Part shown: piece by piece, positions 40,027-52,997 of the stretch
Layout: every line of letters begins with the position of its first letter
Position numbering within the stretch: position 1 is the first letter of the stretch
Assembly (NCBI RefSeq): GCF_023856365.1
Contig: NC_064539.1
Span: 28,423,493-28,487,492 of the forward strand
DNA length: 64,000 nt
Reading direction: 5' to 3'
Origin: Brienomyrus brachyistius
Lineage: Eukaryota; Chordata; Actinopteri; Osteoglossiformes; Mormyridae
Made by a program: the position numbers and the translations under genes
The notes under the pieces: generated by a model
What the model was told of the DNA's origin: nothing
The model's input: the letters and a program-made list of their open reading frames with translations, nothing else
The model's database searches: none

Positions 40027-43000
40027 GATGTAATGGCAATCCTCTCCATTTAAAATAGTACATATTGGTGAATACACATTGCATCGGAAGGATCCTCCGC
40101 AAGGCATGAAAAGCATTTCATCAACTTTGCTAAGACTGTCCTTTTGTGCACTGCATGGAAAGCAATCCCACAATATGGAATCAAAAAACGAGGAACAGAA
40201 CAGATCAGAGAGCCTTGATTATTCTGCATCGTTGATTTGACGTAGATTTCGCCGCCCTTTCTCTGTCACGGGCACTCAATCTCTCTCCCCCCCCCCCCCC
40301 CCTTCTCTCTCTGACACTCCTGCTCTCTCGCCTATGCAGATTCACACATAAACAACAACGAGGGTATAAATAAATGTGGTTTTCTGACACCCTGGTATGG
40401 GAGGGGTTGGCAGGGGGGGGTTTCGGCTACGTGTCTCTCCCTCCTTCCTGTCAGTGGTCATCCAGCACCCCCCGGGTGTATTCCCCTTTGGGTTTCCTCG
40501 ATCAACCCCCCCCATCCGAGTGAGCTATGCAGGCAGATGCGTTGCTGTGATACGGCCCCCGGCATGGGGCCCTATAGCTGGCAGACCCCTGGGTGGTGAC
40601 CTCTTGTTTGCTTGGCCATCGGTGTGGCTTTAAGCCGTGTCAGGTTACATGCTGAGCCTACGGCGGGTAGCGTGTGCTACTGAGGTTAATGTTGCATGGC
40701 GGCCGGGAGAGTTGGAGCGGGGGGGGCGGAGGGCGGTGATGGTCAGTCATTCTGCCTTTCCTGAACAAACCGATATGCACTCGAATCACCCATAGAGTCT
40801 GGTCCTGCCTGAACGATGGCCGTGAGCTTGTCACGCACCACGAAACGCAGAGAAATACAGCCAGGATGTGTAGCGAGGCGCTCGCTCAGCTGCTCTGTGC
40901 GCGGCACTGTGGCAACATCTGCTCGTACAATTTGTTTTGTAAGGCTCACGATGTGATTCCAAGGGTCGTGAAAAAAATAAAGAGAACAATTACCAGATAG
41001 GAAGAAGTAATGGAAGGGGTTTTTCTGAGACAGTGATTGACGTAATCCTGGCACAACGTGATATCAACGTGATCCTTTTCTATCTTTTCAAGATGGCAAA
41101 AATCCCGACGGAGGTTTGAAAGATATCATAATAAAAAAATCCAAAAGGAAATATTTTCAGTTCTGTTACTGGTACTTGGGGAAACTGCAGCATTTCACAT
41201 GGGATAAGAGAGAGAAAAAAAAGCATGTTTTTCTTTGGTACTTGTGAAGTGTTACGTAAAAGATATAATGGAAAAATTTAAGGAACAAATAAATAAAAAA
41301 GGAAACAAAGCGCTGCTTAAATCTATGAGTCAAAGCCGAGCGCGAGCAGCACGGCGGTCTGAATGAATCATGGCTGTAGTGTAGCGTGTTAGCATTAGCA
41401 TGACTGCTGTCCTTCCTGTTTCAGCATTTAAACAAGCAGCAGTCAGAGAGAAGCACCTTGAAGAAAAAGCAGCAAACTGAAACTAAAAAACTAAACAGGC
41501 TTTAATGGATCGCATTGTCATCAAAGGGGCTTAAAAGCTGTCTGGCCTTTGATTCAGAGTTTGGTTTAAACCTGAAAGGCTGGGCGCACTCATGGGGGGG
41601 GTTGGGGGGGGGGGCACTTTAGGAAATCTCACTGCTGGTTAGCAGATGTATATTTCATTGCACTGAGCGGGCAATTTGATTTCTTTTACCGTTCAGCGTA
41701 CGCGAGATGTCGACTCTCCCTGCTTTCTAGAGATTCGAGAACGGTCAGATCCTAAACTAAAATCAAACCAATTCCCCGCCATGAACAACGAAATCTCCAC
41801 TTCTGATTTGGGATTCACGGGGGTGACAAAGAGCCAGAACAACTAAAAGTAATTCTGCTTGAAAAAAAAATGAATGTGATTTAGGAGCAGACGATCATTA
41901 GGCCGACAGTACAAGGGCCTTTCTGGAAGCGTAGCGATTACGTCCTCTTTTCTGCTTGTTGTTATTTTTTTTGACTGATTCTACCAAACGCATTTGTGGC
42001 ATCCTGACACACTTAATGATTTTCAGTGTGTCCCCTCCCAGCACCATGCAAACTGCTGTGGGTTTTAATAAGCAACCCTGTTATTTAATCCTGCTGCTTC
42101 ATTCAGTACTTTTTACTCTGTTAGTCTCCAGAGCGTTTCACTTTATTTTTAATTGTTTTATAAAAAGCATAAGCATATTTAAAGACAGGCAGATACGCAG
42201 TAAATGAAATACAACTTTTAGTATCTGAATATCCTACAATAAGTAATGATGTTTTTTCACAACAACACTGTGTTGTACTGACCGGTTTTTCGCATTCTGT
42301 ACCAGTCCTGTACGTTAAAATAACATCAACCTTATTTAGATACTAAATCTTACCCCCGAAAAAAGATTTTGATGAAATGAAAGTTGTGTTCTTTCATGTT
42401 TACTGATGTCACTGTAATGTCACAGTACTCGTGTTTAAATGTGGGGTAAGCCTTCACGTCAGATGATGGAGCATTTCTGTGTAAAAATAAAAAGAATGAA
42501 AATAAATAAGAGGACAGTCGAGCAGTGTTACACCGTGTCTCTCCCCCCCCACCCCCGTCATAAATCTACGGTGTCCAATGCACCCTTCAGACTCCATATT
42601 TCTTCCGCACTTCTTCCTGTGGACCCCAGCACCCTCAATAATTTAGATGCCCACCCCCAAGATTACATTAATTTAACTGGGGACTGTATTACTGCAGTCT
42701 GAAGCTCGTTCTTGGGGCTCGCCTCCTTCCTCGCCCTCACTACAGCAGCAGGAGATGCCCCCGCGTGGTGTTTCGCTCAGCTCCCGCAGATAGGCATGGC
42801 GATCTCGACGGTCTGTTTGACTCACAGTGAACGCTGTGTCCCTGTAGCCTCAGATCAGTCAGCAAATTGCCTCATTTAGGAATTAAACATGATTCGATCA
42901 TCAGACCAGGCTCTGTCTCGCTCCTCGAATGTCGACACGGTACATGGTGCTATTTCATGCTAAGACTAAGATGTTTGTCCTCTTCCCGACCCCCTTCCAA

Positions 43001-43139
43001 ATGCTGTTGAATTAAATTGCTTTTTTGTATGATGATTTTCACCTCAGAGACCCTGATCGTTTCAGCTTTTCAGAAGGAACATGCTGCCCTGAACGAACCA
43101 AATAGACCTTTTCGGGAAATTGTACCAAACAGAGCCACA

Positions 43140-43639
43140 NNNNNNNNNNNNNNNNNNNNNNNNNNNNNNNNNNNNNNNNNNNNNNNNNNNNNNNNNNNNN
43201 NNNNNNNNNNNNNNNNNNNNNNNNNNNNNNNNNNNNNNNNNNNNNNNNNNNNNNNNNNNNNNNNNNNNNNNNNNNNNNNNNNNNNNNNNNNNNNNNNNNN
43301 NNNNNNNNNNNNNNNNNNNNNNNNNNNNNNNNNNNNNNNNNNNNNNNNNNNNNNNNNNNNNNNNNNNNNNNNNNNNNNNNNNNNNNNNNNNNNNNNNNNN
43401 NNNNNNNNNNNNNNNNNNNNNNNNNNNNNNNNNNNNNNNNNNNNNNNNNNNNNNNNNNNNNNNNNNNNNNNNNNNNNNNNNNNNNNNNNNNNNNNNNNNN
43501 NNNNNNNNNNNNNNNNNNNNNNNNNNNNNNNNNNNNNNNNNNNNNNNNNNNNNNNNNNNNNNNNNNNNNNNNNNNNNNNNNNNNNNNNNNNNNNNNNNNN
43601 NNNNNNNNNNNNNNNNNNNNNNNNNNNNNNNNNNNNNNN
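43140..43639. other. assembly gap (500 N)
   Basis: Exactly 500 unknown bases, a conventional gap size rather than a measured one. The last real sequence before the gap reappears at about 58,064, and the first sequence after it matches 32,338 onward. The true distance may therefore be negative (overlapping contigs). Confidence 0.99.
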
Positions 43640-46309
43640 TCATTACGTTATAGCAGCTCACAGAAGGTGCCTAACGCTGTAGTGACAAACTCACAAAACG
43701 AAAAACGACAAAAAAAAAAAACGCTTAGTTAGAGACTTAGATCTGATTGATCACCTCTCCCTGCACGCTATGTTTTGCCATGTGAAAACATTTCTCCCCA
43801 GAGAAAAACAGCATAAGTTTCAGCTGTTAACCATTTATATGACTTCAAATATCTTGCATAAATAGCATTTATTTATTTGAGGATCTACGTGTCTGTTATC
43901 TGATATTGGCTTACTGTACTACAGTTATTTTCTAAATACTATATATACGGAGCGTATGCACTACATATACATACTATATACTATATATACTTGTATGTTT
44001 ACATATTAATAACTAAAGCGACTGAAATCCTGCCGATCACTGGTTCCTGAAGATGCTTAAGTTCCGCCTGCAGCGAGTTACAGTGCAGTTAGGAAGGAGC
44101 GGCCTGTTTATTTTTTCCCACTGAAGCTGGAGATCTGTGAAAGGCGTCTGAAGTTTATTTTCACCTCTGGAAGCTGTTTGCCGCCCCGGCCCGCAGATGA
44201 GACACGTTCGCGGTTGTTAATCATCTCCGACGGCTCAGTTTCTTTTTCCAAGCAGACTCACGAGGCAGCCCCCGTCACCGCGTGGATCCGTGTGTCTGTG
44301 CGAGCGTGTGATTTGATGGGGGGGGGGGCTGCCCTGGGATGGGCTCTCTGAGACATAAACATCGCAGGGGGGAGCTCTCACAAGCCCCCGTTTCGCCGTT
44401 GAGCCGGACGTCGCTAACTGTCAGCCAGAGACGTGCTAATTGCATATAGCTTCCTCGCTAATGCGGCCTAGGCTACTGGGCTCAGCCGCCCACGCACCAC
44501 GCCCTCCTCCCAATCCCCCCCCCGCAACACCCGTTGCTGGCTGCTCCAGGGATGAGATTCTCCGGGGGCATGAGGAAAACTTTCAAGAAGGGGGCGCAGC
44601 TGAACGACAGGCGGTGGAACCCTGACAGTTAACCTTCCCCCCCCACCCCCCCAGCTCCTCGCCACATCCCAGGCCCCCCCGCTGAGCTGGCTGAGACATC
44701 GGCCCGTCTCTGCTCGCTCCGTTACACCCTCCACCACCAGCCGCGGCTCCCGGTCCGTCTTGACTCTCGGTGTGTGAAACCGGGAACGACACCCTGTCAG
44801 GCGTTTTCCGGCATCCCTGCTGTCCCCCGCCGTGAAATCTCTCCATGGCCTGTCCGCGCCGCCCGGTTCGGCACCCCTGTGATGGCCGCCAGGGATATTT
44901 TCATTTTCCGCAATTCCGTTGAAGTACTGCTTGATATGTTATAAAGGTGAGAAGTATCACACTTATCAAACGTCACTCATGATGGGCAGATTCTCCTCGG
45001 TCTCACCTCGTCTGCCTCTGTGTCTGCTTTATACAGCCGACAATTAGGCTCTGATCTGACCCCATGTCCATGACTTTTGGATTGCACAAGACAAAATGCT
45101 AGTAAACTGTAGCTCATTCTTCATCTAATCTGCATCACAAGCTCACATGTTGAATATTTCAGGGGGCTGGGCTGCATTTTTCAGCGGCGTAATGGCTTAG
45201 ATGGAAGTCGAGTGTCATGCAGTGTATGACAAGGGTGTGTGACTCTGTGTGTCACTGTTCCTTCCTCTTGCTGCAAGGGGCTATCAGAGAAGGCAAGAGG
45301 AGTGTACAGGGGGCACTGGCAGGGATGGGGGTTTGGTTTGAGAGACACACGCATGCACACACACACAGACACAGTAACACGCATATGCTCAGGCCTCCGA
45401 CGATCCTGCCGTCTCCTCTCTAACACGAAAGTCAAGGAGCACAGGTGGCACGGCCCAACCCGCAGCTCCCCCCCCCCCCCCGTGGGCAGCCACGTCAGAC
45501 TGAGAGCTGCCCCGGCAAGACGGAGAGTCCGTGATCCACACGGCGAACACCTGCCCCATGACCTTTTGTGTGGCCTGCTGATCTGGCTGGGGTATGGGGA
45601 GGGGGGGGTGGGCCACGTGTGGGCCACCCCGGCTCTGGGTGCCACCTGGCTCACTCGAGAGCTCGTTGCGTAACCCTCACCGCCAAGACATTCAGTAATA
45701 CCCAAGACGTCCTCTTAAGTTCACCTAAGCCCATCCAGGTCTCCCCGAACGCGACTTAAGGGAAAACAGCCGGTGTCTGCCAGCACCTAAAAGCACCTCG
45801 AAGTTTCAAAATGACACCAGAGACCCTCAAAAACCGTCCTATAAAACATTTAAAGCTATTAAAGTCTACCTTTGTTTGCAACTGCAGTTTTTAGAGATTC
45901 AAAGCCTCCAGAATATTTCCCGTACTCAATGGTCAAATGCTACTCACCTAATACACCCCTTATATAAATAGTGAGCCCAAGTATCCATCTGTCTCCACTA
46001 AGCGCTGATCCTGCGCGAGGGCAGGGGGGGGGGGGTCTCTCCCAGGAATCACAAAGCAGGGGACAGGGACAGGCTGACCACTAAGCCAGTCCATCACTAA
46101 GGGCGATTTAGAGACCATAGCGATGTAAGAGTAAGTCATCTGACTAATACTTCAGTTTGGGAGGAAGCCGGAGCACTTGGAGGACGTGCATGAAGACACT
46201 ACAGTGGGTCAGGCGTGCAATTCAGTCCCCCCAGCCTGGGCAGAATGGGGCCGTGGTTCTGCCCAATAAAATACCCTCCACCATAGATGAGACAAACAGT
46301 GGCCTGTCA

Positions 46310-46550
<241 letters not shown>

Positions 46551-47020
46551 CTGGAAAAAATAGGTGAATCATCAGTGTCGCCGCGATTCCCAACCTGAAC
46601 GACAAGAGCGTATTTCCTTCACACACACATCCAGAGCACAAAGATAAACGATTAGCCAAAAGAAATCTTAGTTCGTGATTATTGCATGATATTTATGGCA
46701 ATCGTAAAGGTTAACACCAATAGTTAATGTAAAAAGTCCAGTAGAAAGTCTATAGAGTTTTTACTGGTACCCAGTGCTGAGTAACACTTCATTTTATAGG
46801 CCAGACAGTTATTTCTGGGGCCTTTGGGGCCCGAGACCAGCTACCGGGACAAAGAAAATAAAAATAGGTTCATTCACAGCAGCTTAAACGCATCGAGGAG
46901 GTTCGGTGAATTCAATGAACGTATTCTGTGAATGGCACATACAACAGGCCAGCTTTTCGCTGGCTTTTTAATAAAAATTAACTACGATTTTAAAAACCAT
47001 TACACTAGAACTGCCAAATC

Positions 47021-47036
47021 TACGCAAATTTGCGTA
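47021..47036. repeat. 16-bp perfect palindrome near the piggyBac left end
   Basis: TACGCAAATTTGCGTA is a perfect inverted repeat 18 bases inside the left terminus. Subterminal inverted repeats serve as transposase binding sites in many piggyBac-type elements; that role here is inference. The right arm has no matching palindrome. Confidence 0.6.
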
Positions 47037-47341
47037 AATTCCCTGGGCCTAACACCTACTAGCATCCCTGCTGAGAGTTTCTTGGGCCATTGTCCTCCTG
47101 CTTTTGTTGTGCAAACACACCCATTACCTGTGAGGCCTGGCACATTTGCATTTTTTTACTCAGAGCAGCTAAAATCCAAGGCAGGCTAAACCTCTGTGTG
47201 TGACATGGAAACCTTCACAAAAGTCTGCCATATCTATACCAAATATCCCACATGCTGACTGACCTGCAAATATGAAAGACACACATTCACAAAATATATG
47301 GAAGCACAAGTCTGTTTTATTTATAAAAAAAATTGAGTGTT

Positions 47342-48393
47342 TCAAACTTTGCAGTGTTTGCAGACCCAGTGACCATCATCCCTGCATTTGGCGCAAGTGA
47401 ATTTGTAACACTTTGCACTGGTAAACCTGCTGCGGTTTCTGTTGCAGTTCTCTGTACCTGACCACTGAGTTGTCCCATACAAGTCCTGGCACAGCAGCAG
47501 CCTTCCTCTGTCCCCATAGCCTTTTGTGGCATAAATTGGCAATGGAGTTCCTTGGCTAGATGACTCAAAAATAATCTTCTTTTTGCCTTCCCACCCTGTA
47601 CATGCCTTGTACAGAACGTAGGAATTTGCCACCACCAGGTCCAGCATGTTGTAAAATACAGCTACTGGCCACCTGCATGTTGCTGCTCTTACGGAATACA
47701 TGCGCGCCATTTGGTCAACACATTTACACCACACTATAACAGCAGAGTGAGAGAGAGTCATGAGTGTATTTGCTTTTTTCTACCTTCTTTCTATATAGGC
47801 CTGTATAGTACATATCAGAAAACATTGTAGCACTGATGTAAAATTATACACACATTCACATACCTTCATGTGGTTATAGTCTGTTATCGTGTTGGGTTTC
47901 CTCTTTCTGCCTTCACAGATCGCCACATCTTGGTCCAAGGAACTCAGAACACACACAATCTTGTTTTTTTAGGTGCATAAATTGTCAAGGAGACACTGCC
48001 ACTTCTAAGCACTGACGCGGAGAATTCCTCTTGCTGTGCAGTGTCCTTTGAAATTGGAGGAAGTTCATACCAAACTTTATTCCCTGTGCTCAGTAGTGTT
48101 GTTTTGCGCTGAAGCAGTCTGTGTGACAGTGCCAGTGAGGTGAAGAAATTGTCCGTTGTGACATTTCTCCCGTCATCCAGAAATGGCTCCATCAGACTCT
48201 TGACCATGTTCTCTGCCAGCCTCTCCCTTTTCTGGTGACTGGGGTCCTTTCCCAAGTTAGGGGACACGTTGCAGACGTATTTGGTCTCCAAATCCGTGGC
48301 CATCCAGAACTTGATCCCAAATTTGTCCGGCTTGGATGCGATATACCAAGTGACATGGAATGGATCCACATCTACTCCACGTTGTCTTTCCAC
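47342..48393 (-). pseudogene. piggyBac transposase remnant, left arm (DDE core and Cys-rich tail)
   Basis: Read on the minus strand, 47944-48393 gives a piggyBac/PGBD DDE-core segment: [19 protein letters not shown], then KRERLAENMVKSLMEPFLDDG and RNVTTDNFFTSLALSHRLL. A second frame at 47342-47761 gives MARMYSVRAATCRWPVAVFYNMLD and a C-terminal Cys/His-rich tail (TCAKCRDDGHWVCKHC) of the kind that ends piggyBac transposases. An intron-like or inserted stretch and a frame change separate the two parts. The N-terminal half is missing and the 5' side runs into the L2 fragment at about 48345, so it cannot encode a working enzyme. Confidence 0.85.
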
Positions 48394-49554
48394 CGGTGTC
48401 CCTCAGGGCTTGGTTCTTGGCCCTCTCCTATTCTCCCTCTACACTAAATCTCTTGGCGAAGTTATATCCTCACATGGCTTCTCCTACCACTGCTATGCCG
48501 ATGACACTCAACTCATCCTCTCCTTCCCTCCCTCAGACACTCATGTCTCCACTAAGATCTCTACATGCTTGGCAGACATCTCATCTTGGATGACCACTCA
48601 CCAGCTAAAACTCAATAACTAGTAAAACTGAGTTGCTTTACATCCCGGCTGACTCATCCCCCCTCCAGGACCTGGCGATCTCCTTTGACAACTCCCTGAT
48701 CCGTCCTTCGGTTTCTGCTAGAAACCTTGGAGTTACATAGATGATCGGTTGTCATTTTCCTCACATATCACCAGTCTTTCTCGCTCTTGTCGGTTTCTCC
48801 TCTTTAACATCAGGAGGATACGTCCATTTCTTTCCACCCAGGCTACCCAGATACTCGTCCAGTCCTCGTCATCTCACGCCTTGACTACTGCAACTCGCTT
48901 CTAGCGGGTTTACCACTGAGCGCCATCCGTCCCCTCCAACTGATTCAGAATGCAGCTGCTCGTCTTGTTTTCATCCTTCCCAAGTTCTCCCACACCACCT
49001 CTTTGCTGCGCTCCCTCCACTGGCTTCCTGTAGCTGCACGCATCAGATTCAAAACACTGATGCTCGCATACAAAGCCAAAAATTCTCTGGCACCATCCTA
49101 CCTAAAGGACCTCATCACACCCCGCTCTGCACCACGATCTCTCCGATCCTCCAGCACTGCTCGACTGGTCCCACCTCCCCTCAAGGCACAAGGAAGACAC
49201 GCATCTCGGCTCTTCTCTGTCCTGGCACCTAATTGATGGAATGAACTCCCCCTAGATGTCCGAACAGCTGAATCCTTGAATGTCTTCAAGCGACGACTCA
49301 AAACTTTTCTTTTTCAGAAATACCTGACGTAGAACTTCTATTATTCTTACTCGACTCTTTTTCTGGTGTGTGTTTTAAATAAAATAAAATAAAATAAAAA
49401 TTCTGCACTACTCAATGGCGTTCTCAGAGATAGTATTCGTAGCTGGGGTCCTTATTGAGCTAGCATCGGAAAATCATTGCAGAGTCTCAAAAGCACTTAT
49501 GTAAGTCGCTCTGGCTAAGGGCGTCTGCCAAATCCTGTAAATGTAAATGTAAAT
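48345..49554 (+). mobile_element. 5'-truncated L2-type LINE (reverse transcriptase C-terminal part)
   Basis: The plus strand reads [21 protein letters not shown], then [12 protein letters not shown] and [15 protein letters not shown]. These are the GVPQG and YADD (catalytic Asp pair) motifs of a non-LTR reverse transcriptase. Further on, broken by stops and frameshifts, are LHWLPVAARIRFKTLMLAYKA and RLFSVLAPN, typical of the L2/CR1-like ORF2 C-terminus in fish. The 3' end has the SINE/L2-style GCTCTGGCTAAGGGCGTCTGC segment and a GTAAAT tail. It is truncated at the 5' end and disabled, and sits inside the piggyBac composite. Confidence 0.88.
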
Positions 49555-49639
49555 ATACTGCATGGACAATGAACCTTGGTCGAGAACAGCTGTACATCTA
49601 TGTTCATGTGTTCTCCTGGAGTGAAACTTTCAGCACAGT

Positions 49640-50090
49640 TCTTGGTGAAGGCTGGCAGAGAACGTGGTCATGAGTCTGATGGAGTCATTTCTGGATGACG
49701 GGAGAAATGTCACAATGGACAATTTCTTCACCTCACTGTCACTGTCACACAGACTGCTTCACTTTACTGGGCATGGTGAATAACGTTTGCCGTGAACTTC
49801 CTCCATTGGAAAGGACACTGCACAGGGAGAGGAATTCTCCACGTCAGTGTTTAGAATGGCGCGCATGTATTCAGTACGAGCAGCAACAAGCAAGTGGCCA
49901 GTAGCTGTGTTTTACAACATGCTGGACTTGGTGGCGGTGAATGCCTACGTTCTGTACAAAGCATCTACAGGGTGGAAAGGAAAAAGAAGATTGTTTCCGA
50001 TTCTTCTAGCCAAGGAACTCCATTGCCAAATACAGGGATGATGGTCACTGGGTTTTCAAACGCTGCAAACACAGACTTTGAAAGATAGAC
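49640..50090 (+). pseudogene. piggyBac transposase remnant, right (inverted) arm
   Basis: The plus strand repeats, in inverted orientation, the protein seen on the left arm: LMESFLDDGRNVTMDNFFTSL near 49,680-49,740, then MARMYSVRAATSKWPVAVF and YNMLDLVAVNAYVLYKAST from 49,857. Compared with the left arm it lacks two internal stretches. One lies between the segment ending near CAGTGTTTAG and AATGGCGCGC. The other lies between CCATTGCCAA and ATACAGGGATG and removes most of the Cys-rich tail. Frameshifts are present. It cannot encode a functional protein. Confidence 0.8.
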
Positions 50091-52954
50091 AGACTGTGTG
50101 GGACAGTAACCACTGAGACAAAAGGCAGAAAGATGACGAAGAGATGAACCTGGAACTGAGGCACGGATACATCAATTTTTACATGAACAGCCAAACATGC
50201 AAAGGCTGGAGAGATCACACCAAAACAAAATTCACTTTTGGTGTTATAATTCAGTGATGGCCAATGAAAATGAAATGACATTTTATTCTGCATGTGTATG
50301 AGCATGTCAAAAACCATGGACCATGACTTCACTCAGCTTATGACATTTATATACAAACATGCATTGGAGACTGAAGTGTTAGCATGTTTTCATTTTATTC
50401 ATTTCATTCTATTAGCAACTTTTCATTCTATTTTCACTCAATTTGTTTTATAAATAACACAGACTTGTGTTTCCATATATTTTGTGAATGTGCGTCTTTC
50501 ATATTTGCAGGTCAGTCAGCGTGTGGGATATTTGGTATAGATATGGCAGACTTTTGTGAAGGTTTCCATGTCACACACAGAGGTTTAGCCTGCCTTGGAT
50601 TTGAGCTACTCTGAGTAAAAAATGCAAATGCGCCAGGCCTCACAGGTAATGGGTGTGTTTGCACAACAAAAGCAGGAGGAGGATGGGGCTGAGACCTGCG
50701 AAAATCACAGCAGGGGTGACAAACACCTTGGGACTCTCAGCAGAGAATAAAAACTCGGTAAATCTAGTGTTAAACTAAACCAGTTTCTTTGGTAGGCATG
50801 AATAGCTTGCGGGGTCCCGCGTGCCCCCTTGTCTACTTGCAGTTTATGCTGATATCCCTGCAGGATCGTCCCGTTGCCAGGTGTTATCCCTCCAGGACAA
50901 TCTTGAATAAATGACAAACGTTTTACACGAAGTAGTTTGCACTTAAACGGCTTTAAACAGACTTGCAGCCATGGAAGCGTGGCAGCGACCCCCCCCCCCC
51001 CCCCCCCCCGTACGCCGCACTCCTCCATCCCAAACGCCACCTATTAAACGCCAGCGGAGATCTTGCCTACGAGGGGTTGCACTAAATTTAGAAAATGACA
51101 ATCCAAGGTGAAGTTCATGGCCCGCAAATTGACTCCCTCCTCCCATCGGCCGATTACAGCCCGGCATTCTGCTGGCACAAGAAGACGTGGCAAAGGTTCG
51201 GGGCTCGGCCGGGCACCGGGAATCAGGGACACCGGGCCTCGCCCCCCCCCGCCAGCCCAGATCCCGGCCTCGGATTAACGTGAAATGCGTAAACTCACTT
51301 TTAAAAATACACCAAACAGCTGACGCTTTAGTCCAAAACGAAACTTAAGCCTGCTGCCTTTTTACAATGCATAATCATTTTCGTGATTTATTTTCTCCTA
51401 TTATAATTATCATCATCCTGTATCGCCAACGTTTTTTTGTCTTCTTGTTATCGTCTTTTCCCGGTGTCAGTAATGCGATCTTGTTGTCTGACTTGTAGAC
51501 AAACTACAGCAAACGGTGTAAAAACAAGATCGCGGCCAGAACCCATTTGCGACGTGTAACTCAATGTGCTTAATTCAGTAGCGTCGATTTAAAATATGAT
51601 CCTAATAAACTGGGAGCTGTTAAGAGTCATATGCCTTTCATTTATTCATGTGTAGCGTTGCCCAGTCTGTTTACACTGCATACTAAATTACCGCCGGCGC
51701 AGAAAACAATGCGAGATAAACAGTGCCGAGGCAATTAGCCCGGTCGATTTCATCCTAAACCGAAAGGATTAGAAAATCAATGTATTGCAATTAATAACGG
51801 AACTGAAAGTGTTTTAAACCAAATATGATGGAAAAATAAACAAGGGGATATATTTAGCCTGGACATGGGGCATTTTGTGACTGACAGCGGCGTCAGAATG
51901 AGTAATGTCACAGAAAGTCACATCTTCCCCTTTCTGCATGTCTGCCCTGCGTGGTACCTGGCCTCTGATGCAAGTGAGAATGAATCATGCTTGGAGCTGG
52001 ACAAATCCGAAAGGAAAGAGAGGTCAGTTCTGGCCCCGTTTGTTTTTTTACATTTTTATTATCATAATTATTATTTTAACAAAGATCTTGTGTAATTAGG
52101 CTAATTGTGCATATTTTTTTAAAACTAATGATCCTACAAAGCTTCTTTTAACTTCTTTTCAAATGAATAATTATAAAAATAAATAAAAATAAAATCCGCC
52201 ATGGAGGTTGCATTTGGTGTCCTGAATGAAGCCGTTTCCTGGAGGAAACAAGGTGTTGAGATGCAGGTTTGCCCTTTCGAGAGGCCGCTGCCAGCACGGG
52301 AAGGACTTTTATTTTGTCCGGTCCCAGGAGGTGCCGCTACCCGGCGAGGTAGAAAAAGGAGCCGGGTGTTCCCTCCGAGCGGAGAGAGAGTGGCTGGAGC
52401 GCGAGCACACGGCTGACTCGACTGTTTGAGTCCATTTCTGCGATTAATTTTTCAAAATGCACAAGGACTGCTGCACCCCCCTAGCTCACTGTGGGTGGAG
52501 GGGCTGGGGATTGGGTCAGGAATTTCCGTGGGTGACGTCTTAGTGGGTGACAACTCAGTTCCTGCCAGGCCTGGTGTATAACCCCCACCACATCCCCTTA
52601 ACCAGCTTAATAATAATTCATACCAGCTAACTAACCCGCTTTCAAAAGACCATCTGTCTGGGTGCTTAGATGCCGTTACTGTTCAGATATAAATCATCTC
52701 CGTAACAGGAATCGGATGCATATTGGCGGACAACGGCATCTGATGAGCGGCACCGAGGTGGGCTGCCTCCTCCTACCCCACCCCCCGCCCCTGTCGGCAC
52801 AGACGTCATGGTCACACGCGCGGTGCCGATCGCACCCTCCAGGAGGCTACGCCGGTTAGCCCGGCCGACTGCACGCTGCGACGAGGTTCGTGCCAAAAAG
52901 GCACGGGATGGGGACCGGAGTTACAGCCGAATAGCAGCCGCGACGGGTGGGACC

Positions 52955-52959
52955 TCACA

Positions 52960-52996
<37 letters not shown>
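52955..52996. repeat. CA microsatellite (about 42 bp), copy 2
   Basis: The short allele of the array at 37855-37984, with the same flanks. Confidence 0.95.

Positions 52997-52997
<1 letters not shown>

Larger units (their letters stand above)
47003..50769. mobile_element. composite piggyBac-type element with inverted arms around an L2 LINE
   Basis: Ends are CACTAGA... and ...TCTAGTG, short terminal inverted repeats of piggyBac style. TTAA follows the right end and TTA (one A short) precedes the left end. The other copy of the locus has a single uninterrupted TTAA at the same place. The left arm (47003 to about 48345) carries transposase remnants on the minus strand. The right arm (about 49555-50769) carries the related remnants on the plus strand, so the arms form long imperfect inverted repeats. 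An L2 fragment fills the centre. No N-terminal transposase half is seen, so the element is not autonomous. Confidence 0.85.

Noticed and set aside
43017..43682. Long frames across 43.0-43.7 kb on both strands
   Set aside because: Almost entirely made of N; an artefact of the gap.
45181..45705. 174-residue minus-strand frame in copy 2
   Set aside because: The same stretch in copy 1 (33909-34395) is split by indels, composition is low complexity at the ends, and no family is recognised. It is intronic.
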